64,000 nucleotides of DNA, from assembly GCF_000010125.1 (NCBI RefSeq), contig NC_007350.1:124001-188000 (forward strand). Direction: 5' to 3'. Each line of letters begins with the position of its first letter. The stretch's first letter is position 1. This DNA comes from Staphylococcus saprophyticus subsp. saprophyticus ATCC 15305 = NCTC 7292. GTDB taxonomy: Bacteria; Bacillota; Bacilli; Staphylococcales; Staphylococcaceae. A program made the position numbers and the translations under genes. Positions 47,188-59,438 of the stretch are shown in pieces. The notes under the pieces were generated by a model. That model did not search any database, was not told the origin of the DNA, and saw nothing but the letters and a program-made list of their open reading frames with translations.

Positions 47188-48209
47188 ATGAATTTGAATA
47201 AAATAAACACAAGAATTGAAACATTAGATTTTTTGAGAGGATTCGCTTTGATAGGTATTATGCTCGTAAATATTGTAGTCATTGCGAATATCGGTATACC
47301 TGAGTCGTCACAAGATATAACATATAAGAAATTTTTAGATTTTTTTATAGAAAGTAAGTTTTTTTCTATTTTTCATATTTATTTGGTATTGGTTTTTATA
47401 TTTTTATGCAAAGAGCAGAAGAGAAACCTGGAAATAAATATTTTATATATCTGCGCCGTATTCTGATCCTAGCTATATTTGGATTGATTCATATGCAACT
47501 TCAACCAGGAGAAGCATTAGTAGTATACTCAATTTTTGGATTATTGTTGATACCATTTTTTAACCTTAATAAATTTATTAATCTAGTTATTGGCATCCTA
47601 TTACTGATTATGGTCTTATATCTTGATGCTAAAATTTTGACACCATTACCTTATTTTATTTTAGGGTTAGCTAGTGCGCAATTTGGGATGATTTTTAAAT
47701 TTAATAGATATAAAATATGGTCAGTCGTTGCTTTGATTTCAGGTATTATTTCAACGATTGGTTGGTACTTATTAGAGAAGGCGTATGTAGTACCGAACTT
47801 TAAGTTATTACGACAAAAATCGGAAGTAAGTATTAATCATTATGCTGAAAATGTAGATCACTATCATCACTTGATTACGATTTTCTCACCGTTTATGAGT
47901 ATATTTTATGCATCGTGTCTTATTTTATTATTAAATATTTCTTGGGCTAGAAAAGTTTTATCTCCATTAAAGTATTATGGAAGCATGGCATTAACAAACT
48001 ATATTGGACAAACATTGTTAATTTATTTAGCGATTTCAATATTCAGTGGGAAGCACTGGACGCACGTGGACACTCTATGGATATGTGTATGTGTTTATGT
48101 TTTTCAATTATTGATTAGCACCTATTGGTTAAAATATTTTAAGTTAGGTCCTTTAGAATACATTTGGAAAATGGCAACCTATATGAAAAAGATTAAAATG
48201 ATAAAGTGA
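47188..48209 (+). pseudogene. DUF418 membrane protein with a frameshift
   Basis: A gene of about 340 codons split into two frames. The first, from ATG 47188 behind AAAAAGGAG, encodes RIETLDFLRGFALIGIMLVN. After FSIF, a T run at 47369-47373 lacks one base; with six T residues the frame would read SYLFGIGFYIFMQRAEEKPG and join the second ORF (to 48209). The C-terminal DUF418 domain is visible (SPLKYYGSMALTNYIGQTLL, LKYFKLGPLEYIWK). About eight to ten membrane helices are expected. The family (YeiB-like) has no certain function. Confidence 0.82.
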
Positions 48210-48632
48210 CAACCAATTAAGCGTCTGGGACAAAAATAGATGTCTTAGACGCTTTTTGATTTAGGTAGTAGATAACTCTGAATTGAAAATGAAAAGTCTC
48301 ACTGCTTTAAAGCACTCCTTTTTCTATTTATGAAAATGAGTAGTTCATATGCATAAGCCAGAGCTTATGTATTTTGCATAAAATTCTAGGAAACTTATGC
48401 ATGAGCTTCAGCTCAGGAAAACTTTTCCCTCCCAGTCATCCTTGCCTTGATTGCATAGATAGGGCTACGACATCTCAATTAAACAATTTGATTTCTGCCT
48501 CACTCCCTGTTAAGCATATATTTAATGAATCAGTGAATGTTCTAATAAACAATGTTCTATTTTATATTGAAATAGAATCATATTTAAAAATGTTTTTAAT
48601 ACTTGGTATTTGCTAATGATTGGGAGATTTAT
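48210..48632. other. Gene-free region with terminator and a dispersed repeat
   Basis: A terminator stands at 48221-48257 (GCGTCTGGGACA / TGTCTTAGACGC). It is followed by about 240 bases that share several blocks with 62835-63058, such as GAATTGAAAAT, AAAGTCTCACT and AATTTGATTTCTG. The stretch has no coding frame with a start signal. Confidence 0.6.
48221..48500. repeat. Dispersed intergenic repeat, copy A
   Basis: The hairpin plus TTAGGTAGTAG, GAATTGAAAAT, AAAGTCTCACT and AATTTGATTTCTG occur in the same order as in copy B at 62835-63058. Sequence in the middle of the copies differs, so the element is diverged. Confidence 0.55.
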
Positions 48633-49377
48633 ATGGATATAATTAGCGTATTAATTCTATTTGCAATATTTTTAGGCGGTTTAGTAAGAACATACTTTGG
48701 ATTTGGAGAAGCGTTAGTTAGTATGCCGTTGCTAACACTTATTGGTTTAGATATACATACTTCAGTTTCGGTTATCGGTTTAGCAGGCATTTTAGTAGCG
48801 AGTTTCAATATTTTTTTAGATTTTAAAAATATTGAATATAGGTTATTAGCTGCACTATTAATAGGTAGTTTTTTAGGGGTTCCATTAGGTATATGGATTT
48901 TAAATTTTGTAAATACAAGTGTGGTTCAATGGTTACTTGGTTTATTTTTATTTTCATATGGAACTTATGCATTTTTGAGAAAGGTTTATTTCAAAAATAA
49001 AGCCAAAATGATATTAAAATCAAAGGCATGGGCTGGTCTAACAGGTATCATTTCTGGTGTGCTAGGCAGTCTTTATAATTCACATGGTGTGCCAGTAGTG
49101 ATATATAGTACTTTAACTGGCTTATCTGTAAAAACATTAAGCAGCACCATACAAGTTCATTTTTTAATAACAGCCATTTTAGTTGTTATCGGACAGGGTA
49201 CAGGTGATATTTGGACAAGTGCTACATTACCCTTTATTTTTCTTAGCATGTCCGTTTTTACTTATTTCAGTGTTAATTGGTAAATATTGCAAACGCCACA
49301 CATTAGATTATCATTTTGATAAATGGCTATATTTATTTATCGCATTTTTAGGATTGTTACTTATTTTTGCTCATTAA
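48633..49377 (+). pseudogene. TauE/SafE-family permease with a 3' frameshift
   Basis: A gene of about 247 codons. The ATG at 48633 follows GGGAG. AIFLGGLVRTYFGFGEALVS and GLTGIISGVLGSLYNSHGVP are the two homologous TauE/SafE halves. After FLSMSVF a T run at 49255-49259 is one base short, so the frame ends at 49283. With one more T it would read LLISVLIGKYCKRHTLDYHF and continue to 49377, adding the last membrane helix. Family members export sulfite or organosulfonates. Confidence 0.82.
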
Positions 49378-49413
49378 AAACCCTGCTTTCACATCATAGC
49401 GAAAGCAGGGTTT
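49378..49413. terminator. Bidirectional terminator between the TauE and DUF2871 genes
   Basis: AAACCCTGCTTTC and GAAAGCAGGGTTT form a perfect 13-bp stem. Confidence 0.92.
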
Positions 49414-49424
49414 ATTATATATTA

Positions 49425-49847
49425 TTATACGTTTTTACCAGTATACGCATTGATTCTTTTATTTAATAAAACAAAGAATAATATAAAAGCAAGCGTAATC
49501 ATAATATGACCCAACCCAGCAATGCCAGCGATAGCAGGACTTACATTAAAATCTTTCATAGCCGCGATGCCATTTATAAATTGCATCGTAACCGTAATTA
49601 ATACACCTAAATGGAAAATATAAAAGAAATAGTTAAATAATTGTCTGTTTGAGGTTAACTTTAATTGAAATTCGATAATCATAAATATTAAGAACATGAT
49701 GGTGCCTAATACTAATAAATGCGTATGTGTGATGTTCAATTGTGAGTATCCGCTAAAGTTTTCTGCTTTTGACATTTCGCGGTAAAATAGCCCACTGAGT
49801 AAACCTAATAAAGTATAAAAAGCAGAACTGTACATTAATTTTTTCAT
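49425..49847 (-). CDS. DUF2871 membrane protein
   Basis: A 140-residue protein with four membrane helices (about 7-22, 42-62, 75-95 and 105-130). KLMYSSAFYTLLGLLSGLFY and LNITHTHLLVLGTIMFLIFM, with its conserved histidines, are DUF2871 features; the histidines could bind haem or metal, but that is conjecture. GGAGGTACAC precedes the ATG. The gene is monocistronic, and its function is unknown. Confidence 0.85.
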   Translation of the reverse strand: MKKLMYSSAFYTLLGLLSGLFYREMSKAENFSGYSQLNITHTHLLVLGTIMFLIFMIIEFQLKLTSNRQLFNYFFYIFHLGVLITVTMQFINGIAAMKDFNVSPAIAGIAGLGHIMITLAFILFFVLLNKRINAYTGKNV

Positions 49848-50024
49848 AAATGTGTACCTCCAATTTGTTAATAATTACAATATAAAGTTAATTTATGAAC
49901 ACAATATGAACAATTTAGAAAAAAGACATAACAAAGGTCATATTTATCTAATATCATGTCATTTTGCTTATATACATTACAGAGTTCTTTGTATTAAGGA
50001 CTGAGTACCTATTAAAGAAACAAA

Positions 50025-50068
50025 AGCGAGACGGGACAATCATTTCAAATGGTTTGTTCCGTCTCGCT
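50025..50068. terminator. Terminator downstream of panE
   Basis: AGCGAGACGGGACAA pairs with TTGTTCCGTCTCGCT around a loop. Confidence 0.85.
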
Positions 50069-50105
50069 CATGTTAATTAAAGTTGAATATTAAAAGTGCT
50101 ATTAT

Positions 50106-50963
50106 TTATTTTTGTTGCGCAAGGAGTAGGTGGTATATCGTGTCTAAAATAGGTGTATTTAAATGATGTTTTCTTGCTTTATAGAATAGATAGCCTTGAA
50201 TACCATCAATTTCTAAGGATCTGCCATCAACTATATCATAGTACATGCTTGTGCCCATTTCAGCAGGGTAGCCATCATAAATATTAAGTATTGTATTTAC
50301 AATGTTTGGTTCAAAGTGTACGTGTTCAGCTTTGGCGATGTTAATGCCTTCTAAGAGTAATTGTTCACAGAGTTTTTTTATCCCTGGTACTTCTAATACT
50401 GATGCAGTAGAACGAGTTAAGGCTGTAACACTATTAATTGCTAAGTTTACGAGTAACTTGTACCAAATAGCGTTATCGATATCAGTGGTAAGTTCAATAT
50501 TAAGAGAAGAATTGGATATACATTGATGCAATGCTTGCGTATGTGCATTTTGGTCTAATATTAATTTGTGATCACGATAATGTGTGATGGTATTCCCTGT
50601 TTTTTGGCCACTAATATATACGACAGCTTGATATACATAAGGATGATCAAATTTGTGTAATTGGCCGTGTCCATTTTGTGCGAGGATAATTATCGTATTT
50701 TTATGTAATAAATGTTGATACGATGTTAAAACGGTATCCAGTTGGGGAATTTTGACAGTGATAAATAAGAAGTCTACGGTTTCATGGTATTCATTAAGTG
50801 CGCACACGTCTAGTTGATACTTAGTGTCAAGAGCATTATTTGAATAATAGTGAAGCGTTTCATTGCGGCGACCAAGTAATTTTACATTTAATGAGGCGTC
50901 TCTTAAATCAAATGCAATGGTACTTCCTACTGCACCAGGACCTATAATTGCGACATTGTTCAT
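50106..50963 (-). CDS. panE: 2-dehydropantoate 2-reductase
   Basis: A 285-residue ketopantoate reductase, the NADPH-dependent step that makes pantoate for vitamin B5/CoA synthesis. The nucleotide-binding motif GPGAVGSTIAFDLR is at residues 8-21. AQNGHGQL and WYKLLVNLAINSVTALTRS hold the family's catalytic lysine/asparagine region. SMYYDIVDGRSLEIDGIQGY is the conserved end. It is divergent from panB, which makes its substrate, over an 80-base shared promoter region. Confidence 0.9.
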   Translation of the reverse strand: MNNVAIIGPGAVGSTIAFDLRDASLNVKLLGRRNETLHYYSNNALDTKYQLDVCALNEYHETVDFLFITVKIPQLDTVLTSYQHLLHKNTIIILAQNGHGQLHKFDHPYVYQAVVYISGQKTGNTITHYRDHKLILDQNAHTQALHQCISNSSLNIELTTDIDNAIWYKLLVNLAINSVTALTRSTASVLEVPGIKKLCEQLLLEGINIAKAEHVHFEPNIVNTILNIYDGYPAEMGTSMYYDIVDGRSLEIDGIQGYLFYKARKHHLNTPILDTIYHLLLAQQK

Positions 50964-51045
50964 ATTATTTTATTTCCTTTTCTAAAAAGATTGGTTAATA
51001 TATGGATAACAATGTAAATATATCAAAATGTGGAGTTGATTTTAA

Positions 51046-52703
<1,658 letters not shown>

Positions 52704-52949
52704 TAACGCTATTTAATCTTGAATAAATATAAATGTTATGATTTATAGTATTGCAATATAGATTTTACATTTATAGATGGTTGTTTTATCATTAATATGG
52801 AAGATTCTTATCAAGGAAAATAGTTTTATGATAATAATAGGTAGTATAGGGTATAGATAAATTATACGTAAAATAGTTACTATATGAATATACATCGCTA
52901 TTAATTATTATAAATGACTTATTGAAAAGTAAATACGAAAGGTGGAAAA

Positions 52950-54440
52950 ATGATGAGTGAAAAGAATTCTAAAGACGTTATTTTAATTGGTGCTGGTGTT
53001 TTAAGTACGACATTTGGGACATTATTAAAAGAACTTGCACCAGATTGGAATATTAAACTTTTTGAAAGACTCGACAAACCTGCAATTGAAAGTTCTAATG
53101 AACGCCATAATGCAGGTACTGGACATGCTGCACTATGTGAATTAAATTACACGGTAGAGCAAAAAGATGGTTCAATTGATGTTGAAAAAGCGAAAGAAAT
53201 TAATGAACAATTCGAGATTTCAAAACAATTTTGGTCTCATTTAGTGAAAAGTAAACAAATTCAAAATCCGCAAGCCTTTATTAGACCATTACCTCATATT
53301 AGCTTTGTTCAAGGTGATAAAAACGTAAACTTTTTAAAAAGACGTTTTGAAGCATTATCTCCTTTATCAATGTTTAAAGGTATCGAATATACAGAAGATC
53401 ATGAAAAATTAAAAGTGTGGATGCCACTAATGATGGAAGGTCGCGATCCAAATGAAACCGTAGCGGCTAGTAAAATTGATGAAGGTACGGATGTTAACTT
53501 CGGTGAATTGACTAGAAAAATGGCTAAAAATTTAAGTGAACATGACAATGCAGAACTTTTCTATCGTCATGAAGTACAAGATTTTAGTCGTCGTAAAGAT
53601 GGTAAATGGGAAGTTAAAATTAAAGACCTTAAAACGAAAAAAGTAGAACATCATATTACAGACTACTTATTTATTGGAGCTGGCGGTGCAGCGATTCCAT
53701 TATTACAAAAAACAGGTATACCAGAAAGTAAACATTTAGGCGGTTTCCCAATCACGGGAGAATTCTTAGTATGTAATAATCCTGAAGTTGTAGCTAAGCA
53801 CGAAGTTAAAGCTTATGGTAAAGAACCTGAAGGTACACCACCAATGACTGTACCTCACTTAGATAGACGTTATATTCAAGATGAAAATTCATTACTATTT
53901 GGACCATTCGCAGCAATTGGACCAAAATTCCTGAAAAATGGTTCAAACTTAGATTTATTCAAATCTATCAATCCAAGTAATGTTATAACGATGTTATCAG
54001 CTGCAGCGAAGAACTTCCCATTAATTAAATATTCAATCCAAGAAGTGTTAGCTAAAAAAGAAGACCGTATGAAAGAATTACGTCGCTTTGTTCCAGATGC
54101 TAAAGATGAGGATTGGGATATTATGCAAGCAGGTAAACGTGTTCAGGTTATAAAAGATACTAAGGAACACGGCAGAGGCTTTATCCAATTTGGTACAGAA
54201 GTAGTTAATTCAAAAGATCACTCTGTGATTGCTTTATTAGGTGAATCTCCTGGTGCGTCTACATCAGTGTCAGTTGCTTTAGAAGTTATTGAGAAAAACT
54301 TCCCAGAACAACTTAAACAATGGGAGCCTAAACTAAAAGAAATCATTCCATCTTATGGTCAATCATTAATTGAGGACTATGCTTTATTGAAACAAATACG
54401 TCAAGCAAGTAATGCTGAATTAGAATTAAATCATAAATAG
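52950..54440 (+). CDS. mqo: Malate:quinone oxidoreductase
   Basis: A 496-residue FAD-dependent membrane-associated enzyme that oxidises malate to oxaloacetate and passes electrons to menaquinone. DVILIGAGVLSTTFGTLLKE is the FAD-binding start, NAGTGHAALCELNYT, GEFLVCNNPEVV and GFIQFGTEVVNSKDHSVIAL are conserved, and LLGESPGASTSVSVALEV lies near the end. AAAGGTGG precedes two adjacent ATGs (52950 and 52953). It is monocistronic with a strong terminator. Confidence 0.95.
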   Translation: MMSEKNSKDVILIGAGVLSTTFGTLLKELAPDWNIKLFERLDKPAIESSNERHNAGTGHAALCELNYTVEQKDGSIDVEKAKEINEQFEISKQFWSHLVKSKQIQNPQAFIRPLPHISFVQGDKNVNFLKRRFEALSPLSMFKGIEYTEDHEKLKVWMPLMMEGRDPNETVAASKIDEGTDVNFGELTRKMAKNLSEHDNAELFYRHEVQDFSRRKDGKWEVKIKDLKTKKVEHHITDYLFIGAGGAAIPLLQKTGIPESKHLGGFPITGEFLVCNNPEVVAKHEVKAYGKEPEGTPPMTVPHLDRRYIQDENSLLFGPFAAIGPKFLKNGSNLDLFKSINPSNVITMLSAAAKNFPLIKYSIQEVLAKKEDRMKELRRFVPDAKDEDWDIMQAGKRVQVIKDTKEHGRGFIQFGTEVVNSKDHSVIALLGESPGASTSVSVALEVIEKNFPEQLKQWEPKLKEIIPSYGQSLIEDYALLKQIRQASNAELELNHK

Positions 54441-54451
54441 TCAAAAATATA

Positions 54452-54486
54452 CCCCTTGGTGCGCTGTGGCATCAAGGGGATTTTTT
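54452..54486 (+). terminator. Terminator of mqo
   Basis: CCCCTTG and CAAGGGG pair, followed by ATTTTTT. Confidence 0.85.
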
Positions 54487-54541
54487 GTGGTCTGAAGTAA
54501 AGATTTATAAATGAACACATGGTCTAATAGTCAATATAGAA

Positions 54542-54582
54542 AAATCCCCCTATATAGTATTAAAGTATGTAGGGGGAGATTG
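54542..54582 (-). terminator. Terminator after the NmrA fragment
   Basis: AATCCCCCTA and TGTAGGGGGAGATT pair, so a hairpin with T residues ends the minus-strand fragment. Confidence 0.8.
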
Positions 54583-54591
54583 TAGCTGAAT

Positions 54592-54905
54592 TTAATTTTT
54601 ATAATGCTTATGCAAATAAGTTTCAAATGTATCTGGTTTTTCTCCAGTAAGTTTTTCAAAATCGTTGCTACTTTGATCAAGTAATCCCATTTCTCCGGCT
54701 TTATACATGGAGGCAAGTAAAGGACCGAATCCTTTAGGTTCATCATACATTTTTCCAAATTTTTCAAGTGTCACTGGGTCATAGGATATATTTGAATTTG
54801 CAACTTCTGATAAAATTTGCGCTAATGCTTCCATAGAATAGGTATATCCAGATAGTAAATAACGTTTACCTAATAAGTTTTGATTTTTTACAATTTCAAT
54901 AATAC
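54592..54905 (-). pseudogene. 3' fragment of an NmrA/QOR2-like NAD(P)H-binding oxidoreductase
   Basis: A minus-strand frame encodes VKNQNLLGKRYLLSGYTYSM, then EALAQILSEVANSNISYDPV and KPDTFETYLHKHYKN, the C-terminal third of an NmrA-like SDR oxidoreductase (QOR2/YtfG type). The Rossmann part is missing; homology stops near 54905, exactly where the adhesin pseudogene begins on the other strand. The fragment keeps its terminator. Confidence 0.75.
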
Positions 54906-57900
54906 CTTATTAATGAAAATAAGGATAATAATGAGAACGATATCTCTGTGGTAAATAAAGATAATAATCACGTTGAAAAAAATAGTGAAATATCAAAAAT
55001 ACAAATTAGTGAAAATAATATTATTAGAAATAATGTAGAAGACAAAAAATTCGATGAAGCAGTTTTAAAGGATGAAAAACAAGATAAACAACAAGATGAA
55101 AAACTTAAGCCAAATGAAAATAATAATCGAAAATTTACAGAGATAAAAACGGAAGATGTTGGTCATTTTAATGGAACTATAAACGATAAAAAAATGGAGA
55201 ATGATGCGATTCAGGAAGATGCCATTCAAACAAGAACGAAAGAGAATCTAAATAACCAATCTCAAACCAATAATCACATTAAAACCAAAGTAACTGTGAA
55301 ACGAGCAACGACTGATTTTGAAAATATAAAAACAGTAAATAAAAGTGAAACTCCTAATAAAAATATAATTGGAACATCAAGAGCTTATAAAAAATTAACT
55401 GATAAAGATATTATAAAATTAAGAAAGCTACTTGCTAAACATGATTTGTATCACCCTGTAGTAACAAAAAGTGTAAGAGAAATGATAGAAGATAGTTCAT
55501 TGGAAGCATTGGATTATTCTGACAACTATACATTTCAAACGTTAATTTTTCAGCCAGAACCATTAACTACGAAGGAAGTGTTAGACAGTAAAACAATACC
55601 TTTCCAAATACATAGTTATTTAACAGGAGCAAATTCAGGAGATGTTTATAAGATTAATTTACAATTAGATCCCATTATTGCAAACCATGTTAAGAAAATA
55701 ACTGTAAACCCATCCGGTCGTAGTTCATCAGTGGAATTAGTAAGACTGGCAAATAAAGAGTGTAAGGCAACAAATATTTGGCAAGTTAACTTTATTAGAG
55801 CTAGTGATGGCCTTTTTGGTGGAGCGGAAATATTGAGTCAGTACACAGCTGAAAACGGAAAAATAGAATTGGACGATACCGTACGGAACATATTAGAAAA
55901 AATGGAAGACCATAGTGATAAGTTAAATTACTTAATATATGTAAAAGATTCACAAGAAAACAAAAAGATTAAAACTTCTGAAACTAGCGGTTATTTCCTA
56001 ACGCCATCTGAAACTTTAATTAATAGTATTGTCTCATCAAACTCTGATACTGCGAATAGTGCATTTAAAGCAAGTAGTGGTGCTATCCAATTTGATTCCG
56101 ATATTGGTGAAATTGGTGGTATTACGGTAGACCAACAAATATTAAAAAATGGAACTTTTAATTATGGTGGCCCTCTAATAGATTCAGGATTAAATAAACA
56201 ATGGAGATATCACTACCAAATTGATCCGAAACTTGTTCCATATATTGGTTCAATTGAATTACATAGTTATGACTTTTATGGAGTAAGTGGTTTCGATAAA
56301 ACCTATTACCCTAAAAATAAAGTCGCTGATTTGGCAATAGATAAAGATGGTAGAGGGTCAATTACAAGTAGTAATTTAAATGATTTAATTGTATTTAATA
56401 ATGCATTACCGGAAACAGTGGGCATTAGATTGGTTATCAAATATAATCAAAGTCCAAATAATATATTAACAAGAAATGCTGAATATGACGAAAATGGTAA
56501 TTTAATTAGCAATACTACAAAAGTAAAAGAAGACTTTGCATTCTATGGGTATCTGACAGATAAGAATGGTGGGATGATTAAAAATACATTCGGATCATCT
56601 ATTTATTATATTCAAGATTTAGATAAAGACGGTTTGACAGATAACTTTGAATTTCATAAATCACACACGGATCCCTTTAATCAAGATACGGATGGTGACG
56701 GTAAAAATGATGGTGACGAAGTATTACGTTATGGGACTTCTCCATTAGTAGGAAAACCTATAGCCGATGATATAACTACAGAAGATACTACAGTAATTGG
56801 TAAAGTAAATTTAGATTTTTAAGCGCCTCAACAAAAAGTGAAAATACTAGATGAAAACGGCACATTAATAAGTATAGATACTTTAAATGAGGATGGTACA
56901 TTCAGTATGCAAGTTCCGAAATTAAAACCAGGGACCTATACAATAGCTATCGAATCTCCAAATTATACTAATGATGAAGTTAACACTTTCAAAGTTATAG
57001 ATATAAAAGAAATACTTAAACCTAGCATAAATCCTGTGAATGATCAAAGTAAGGAAATTGAAATTAATGGTGTTGAGGGCTCAACAATCATTATTAAAGA
57101 TGAAAATAATGTTATTGTTGGTCAGACGATATTAAATAATGGACAAACTACAAGTATTATTAATTTAAAAACCATTAAAAGCAGGAACTATTTTAACAGC
57201 AATAGCAGAAAAAAATGGCATTAATAGTAATGTTTCGAATTCTGTCATAGTTGAAGATGTGACGTCGCGATTAGCGCCAACAATGAAAGATTTCACAAGT
57301 AATGATACCCAAATTACAGGAGAATCTGAACCAAATTCAACAGTTGAAATTACGTTCCCGGACGGCCAAAAAGTGACAACGACTGCAGATGACCAAGGCC
57401 ACTATATCGTCGATATTCCAGCAGGTTCACTAAACAATGGTGGGGAAGTTAGTGCCAAAGCAACAGACAAAGCCGGTAACGAATCACCAAAAACAATAAG
57501 AAATATAGTGGATGAAACAGCGCCGATGGCACCAACAATGAAAGATTTCACAAGTAACGACACTCAAATAACTGGAGAGTCTGAACCAAATTCAACAGTA
57601 GAAGTGACGTTCCTAGATGGTCAAAAAGTAACAGTAATTGCTGATGAACAAGGCGACTATATCGTCGATATTCCGTCAGGTTCACTAAACAACGGAGGAG
57701 AAGTTAGCGCCAAGGCAACAGATAAAACAGGCAACGAATCACCAAAAACAACGAAAGATGTCGCTGATGAAACGGTGCCAGAAGCACCAAAAGTTGATAA
57801 TGTCACAAGTAACGATATTCAAATTATAGGTAAAACAGAGCCTCATGCAAGCGTGACAATTCAATTCCCTAATAAACAAATTATTACTGGAAAAGCAGAT

Positions 57901-58392
57901 GAACAAGGTGATTTTTCTATAGGCATACTAAGTGAAATTAAGTTATTAGGTAATGAAATTCTTATTATCAATATTACAGATAAAGCAGGTAATATATCTA
58001 ATAAAACAAGCGTGATAGTAATCGATAAGACTGAGCCTAATGCACCGATTGTAGATGAATTGACAGATACAGATACAATAATCACAGGTCAAGGAGAGCC
58101 AAATACAAAAGTGATTATCAATCTTCCAAATGGTAAACGAATTACTGGTAGAGTGAATAGTCATGGTAAATATGAAATTAAGTTACCAAAAGATATAACA
58201 TTAAATATCAATGATAAAATTTCAATTTTACTTGAAGATGATAGTATTCGTCAGCTTTCAGCGAGTATGTTAAGCGCAAGTATTTATAGAGCTTCTGAAA
58301 AGTGGTGTCATGGATTTAGTGATGTTCCAGCTGAGACATATATTCAAAGTGTCACACCTTATATTATTTCTGGATTGGTATCTCGTAAATAA
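54906..58392 (+). pseudogene. bap: Bap-like biofilm adhesin pseudogene
   Basis: One adhesin gene is spread over frames 54948-56822, 56838-57224 and 57259-58392. An in-frame TAA at 56820-56822 and an extra A in the A5 run at 57167-57171 account for the breaks. The start (signal peptide) is missing. The order is: an acidic region, a mixed domain (about 55300-56600), calcium-binding type-3 repeats (DLDKDGLTDNFEFH, DTDGDGKNDGDEV), then Ig-like 86-residue repeats beginning APTMKDFTSNDTQITGESEP. These match the B region, EF-hands and C repeats (86 aa) of Bap. Only about four repeats remain. There is no LPXTG; the end ASEKWCHGFSDVPAETYIQS looks like the tail of a TetR regulator. Confidence 0.8.
57259..58250 (+). 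repeat. Four 86-residue Ig-like repeats (Bap C-type)
   Basis: Successive units begin APTMKDF (57271), APTMKDF (57529), APKVDNV (57787) and APIVDEL (58042), about 258 bases apart. The first two are nearly identical in DNA and the last two diverge. Each carries TGxxEPNxxVxxxxPxGxxxT. Confidence 0.8.
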
Positions 58393-58412
58393 AATGAAAT
58401 GAGGTGTTTGTT

Positions 58413-58760
58413 ATGGGGATTATTATTATCATATTGGAAATTATTTTAGGTATCTTTTTTATAATGACAGGCTTGAAAATATTATCTGGTGCTATGAAAC
58501 AGGAATTTGCAAAATTAGGTTATCCACCAATTTTTAATAAAATTACAGGGCTGTTTGAACTTATAGGTGGTATAGCAATGCTTGTTGGTATTTTTTATAT
58601 ACCATTGGCTATATTTGCGAGTATTTTATTAGCTTTAACTATGTTGGCAGGTGCAGGTTCACTTGTATTCCTTGGGAAAGACCCTATTAAAAAAGCAATA
58701 CCAGCCATCGTATTATTTGTTTTGAATTTGATTATATTGATTTATCTATTGATAGTTTAA
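58413..58760 (+). CDS. DoxX-family membrane protein
   Basis: A 115-residue protein with four membrane helices. The ATG at 58413 follows GAGGTG (58401-58406). FIMTGLKILSGAMKQEFAKL and FELIGGIAMLVGIFYIPLAI are DoxX-like. DoxX proteins are often preceded by a TetR regulator; the tail of such a protein appears fused to the adhesin pseudogene 21 bases upstream. Its role may involve thiol or redox stress, by family analogy only. Confidence 0.85.
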   Translation: MGIIIIILEIILGIFFIMTGLKILSGAMKQEFAKLGYPPIFNKITGLFELIGGIAMLVGIFYIPLAIFASILLALTMLAGAGSLVFLGKDPIKKAIPAIVLFVLNLIILIYLLIV

Positions 58761-58898
58761 AAGCTTTGGCACCAGGGACATAAGACATTGTCTTAGGCAT
58801 CTTTGTTGAATAGTCAGTTGATGATTTATAGGAAAATTAAAATATCAATTTTATGGTATTAGTGTTAGTTATTTAAGTATTCATATCAATCTAATTGG

Positions 58899-58938
58899 AA
58901 AATAGCCTGAGACATCTATTTATGTCTCAGGCTATTTT
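58899..58938. terminator. Bidirectional terminator
   Basis: AAAATAGCCTGAGACAT pairs with ATGTCTCAGGCTATTTT as a perfect 17-bp stem between the converging DoxX and DUF3100 units. Confidence 0.92.
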
Positions 58939-58980
58939 GAACTATCTATTCATCATTGCCAAACTATATCTACGAAAATT

Positions 58981-59433
58981 TTATACAATCCCTTGTATTC
59001 TTAATACGATTTCCGCAACTAAGGCAGAACCAATATATGTACTTATTAAAATGACAATACCCACAACAACTGTTTTCCACCCTAACTTTGCGAAATCTGC
59101 CCAAGAGTTACCAATTGAAACACCTGCATAAGCAACGACAGGTGTTGCGAGTGATAATAAGTCTACTTTTTCAGTCCATTCAACTATATGTGCTGCACCT
59201 GGCACACCTGGAATAGTTAATAACAAGCCAGTAATGCCTATGTAGGCAATACTAGGGATATTAAAAGGCACGATGTCATGGAGAATTAATCCTAGTAATG
59301 CGATGGCCATGAGTGAAAGAATTCCTGGTAAAGCGTTTAATGGCATAATGCTATAGCCTATCCAGTTACTTAATAAAGAAATAATACCGACAACACATAA
59401 AGTAAGTATCCAATTCATCACTTTTGATGACAT
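58981..59433 (-). CDS. Membrane subunit paired with DUF3100
   Basis: A 150-residue protein with four to five membrane helices. The ATG at 59433 follows AGGAGTG, just after the stop of the DUF3100 gene. It carries GILSLMAIALLGLILHDIVP and ATPVVAYAGVSIGNSWADFA. Tight coupling with the DUF3100 gene suggests a two-component membrane transporter, each gene giving one half. No known substrate can be inferred. Confidence 0.78.
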   Translation of the reverse strand: MSSKVMNWILTLCVVGIISLLSNWIGYSIMPLNALPGILSLMAIALLGLILHDIVPFNIPSIAYIGITGLLLTIPGVPGAAHIVEWTEKVDLLSLATPVVAYAGVSIGNSWADFAKLGWKTVVVGIVILISTYIGSALVAEIVLRIQGIV

Positions 59434-59438
59434 CCTAA

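Noticed and set aside
58251..58392. The final residues of the adhesin pseudogene as a natural C terminus
   Set aside because: There is no LPXTG, no hydrophobic span and no basic tail; the sequence suits a cytoplasmic TetR C terminus instead.
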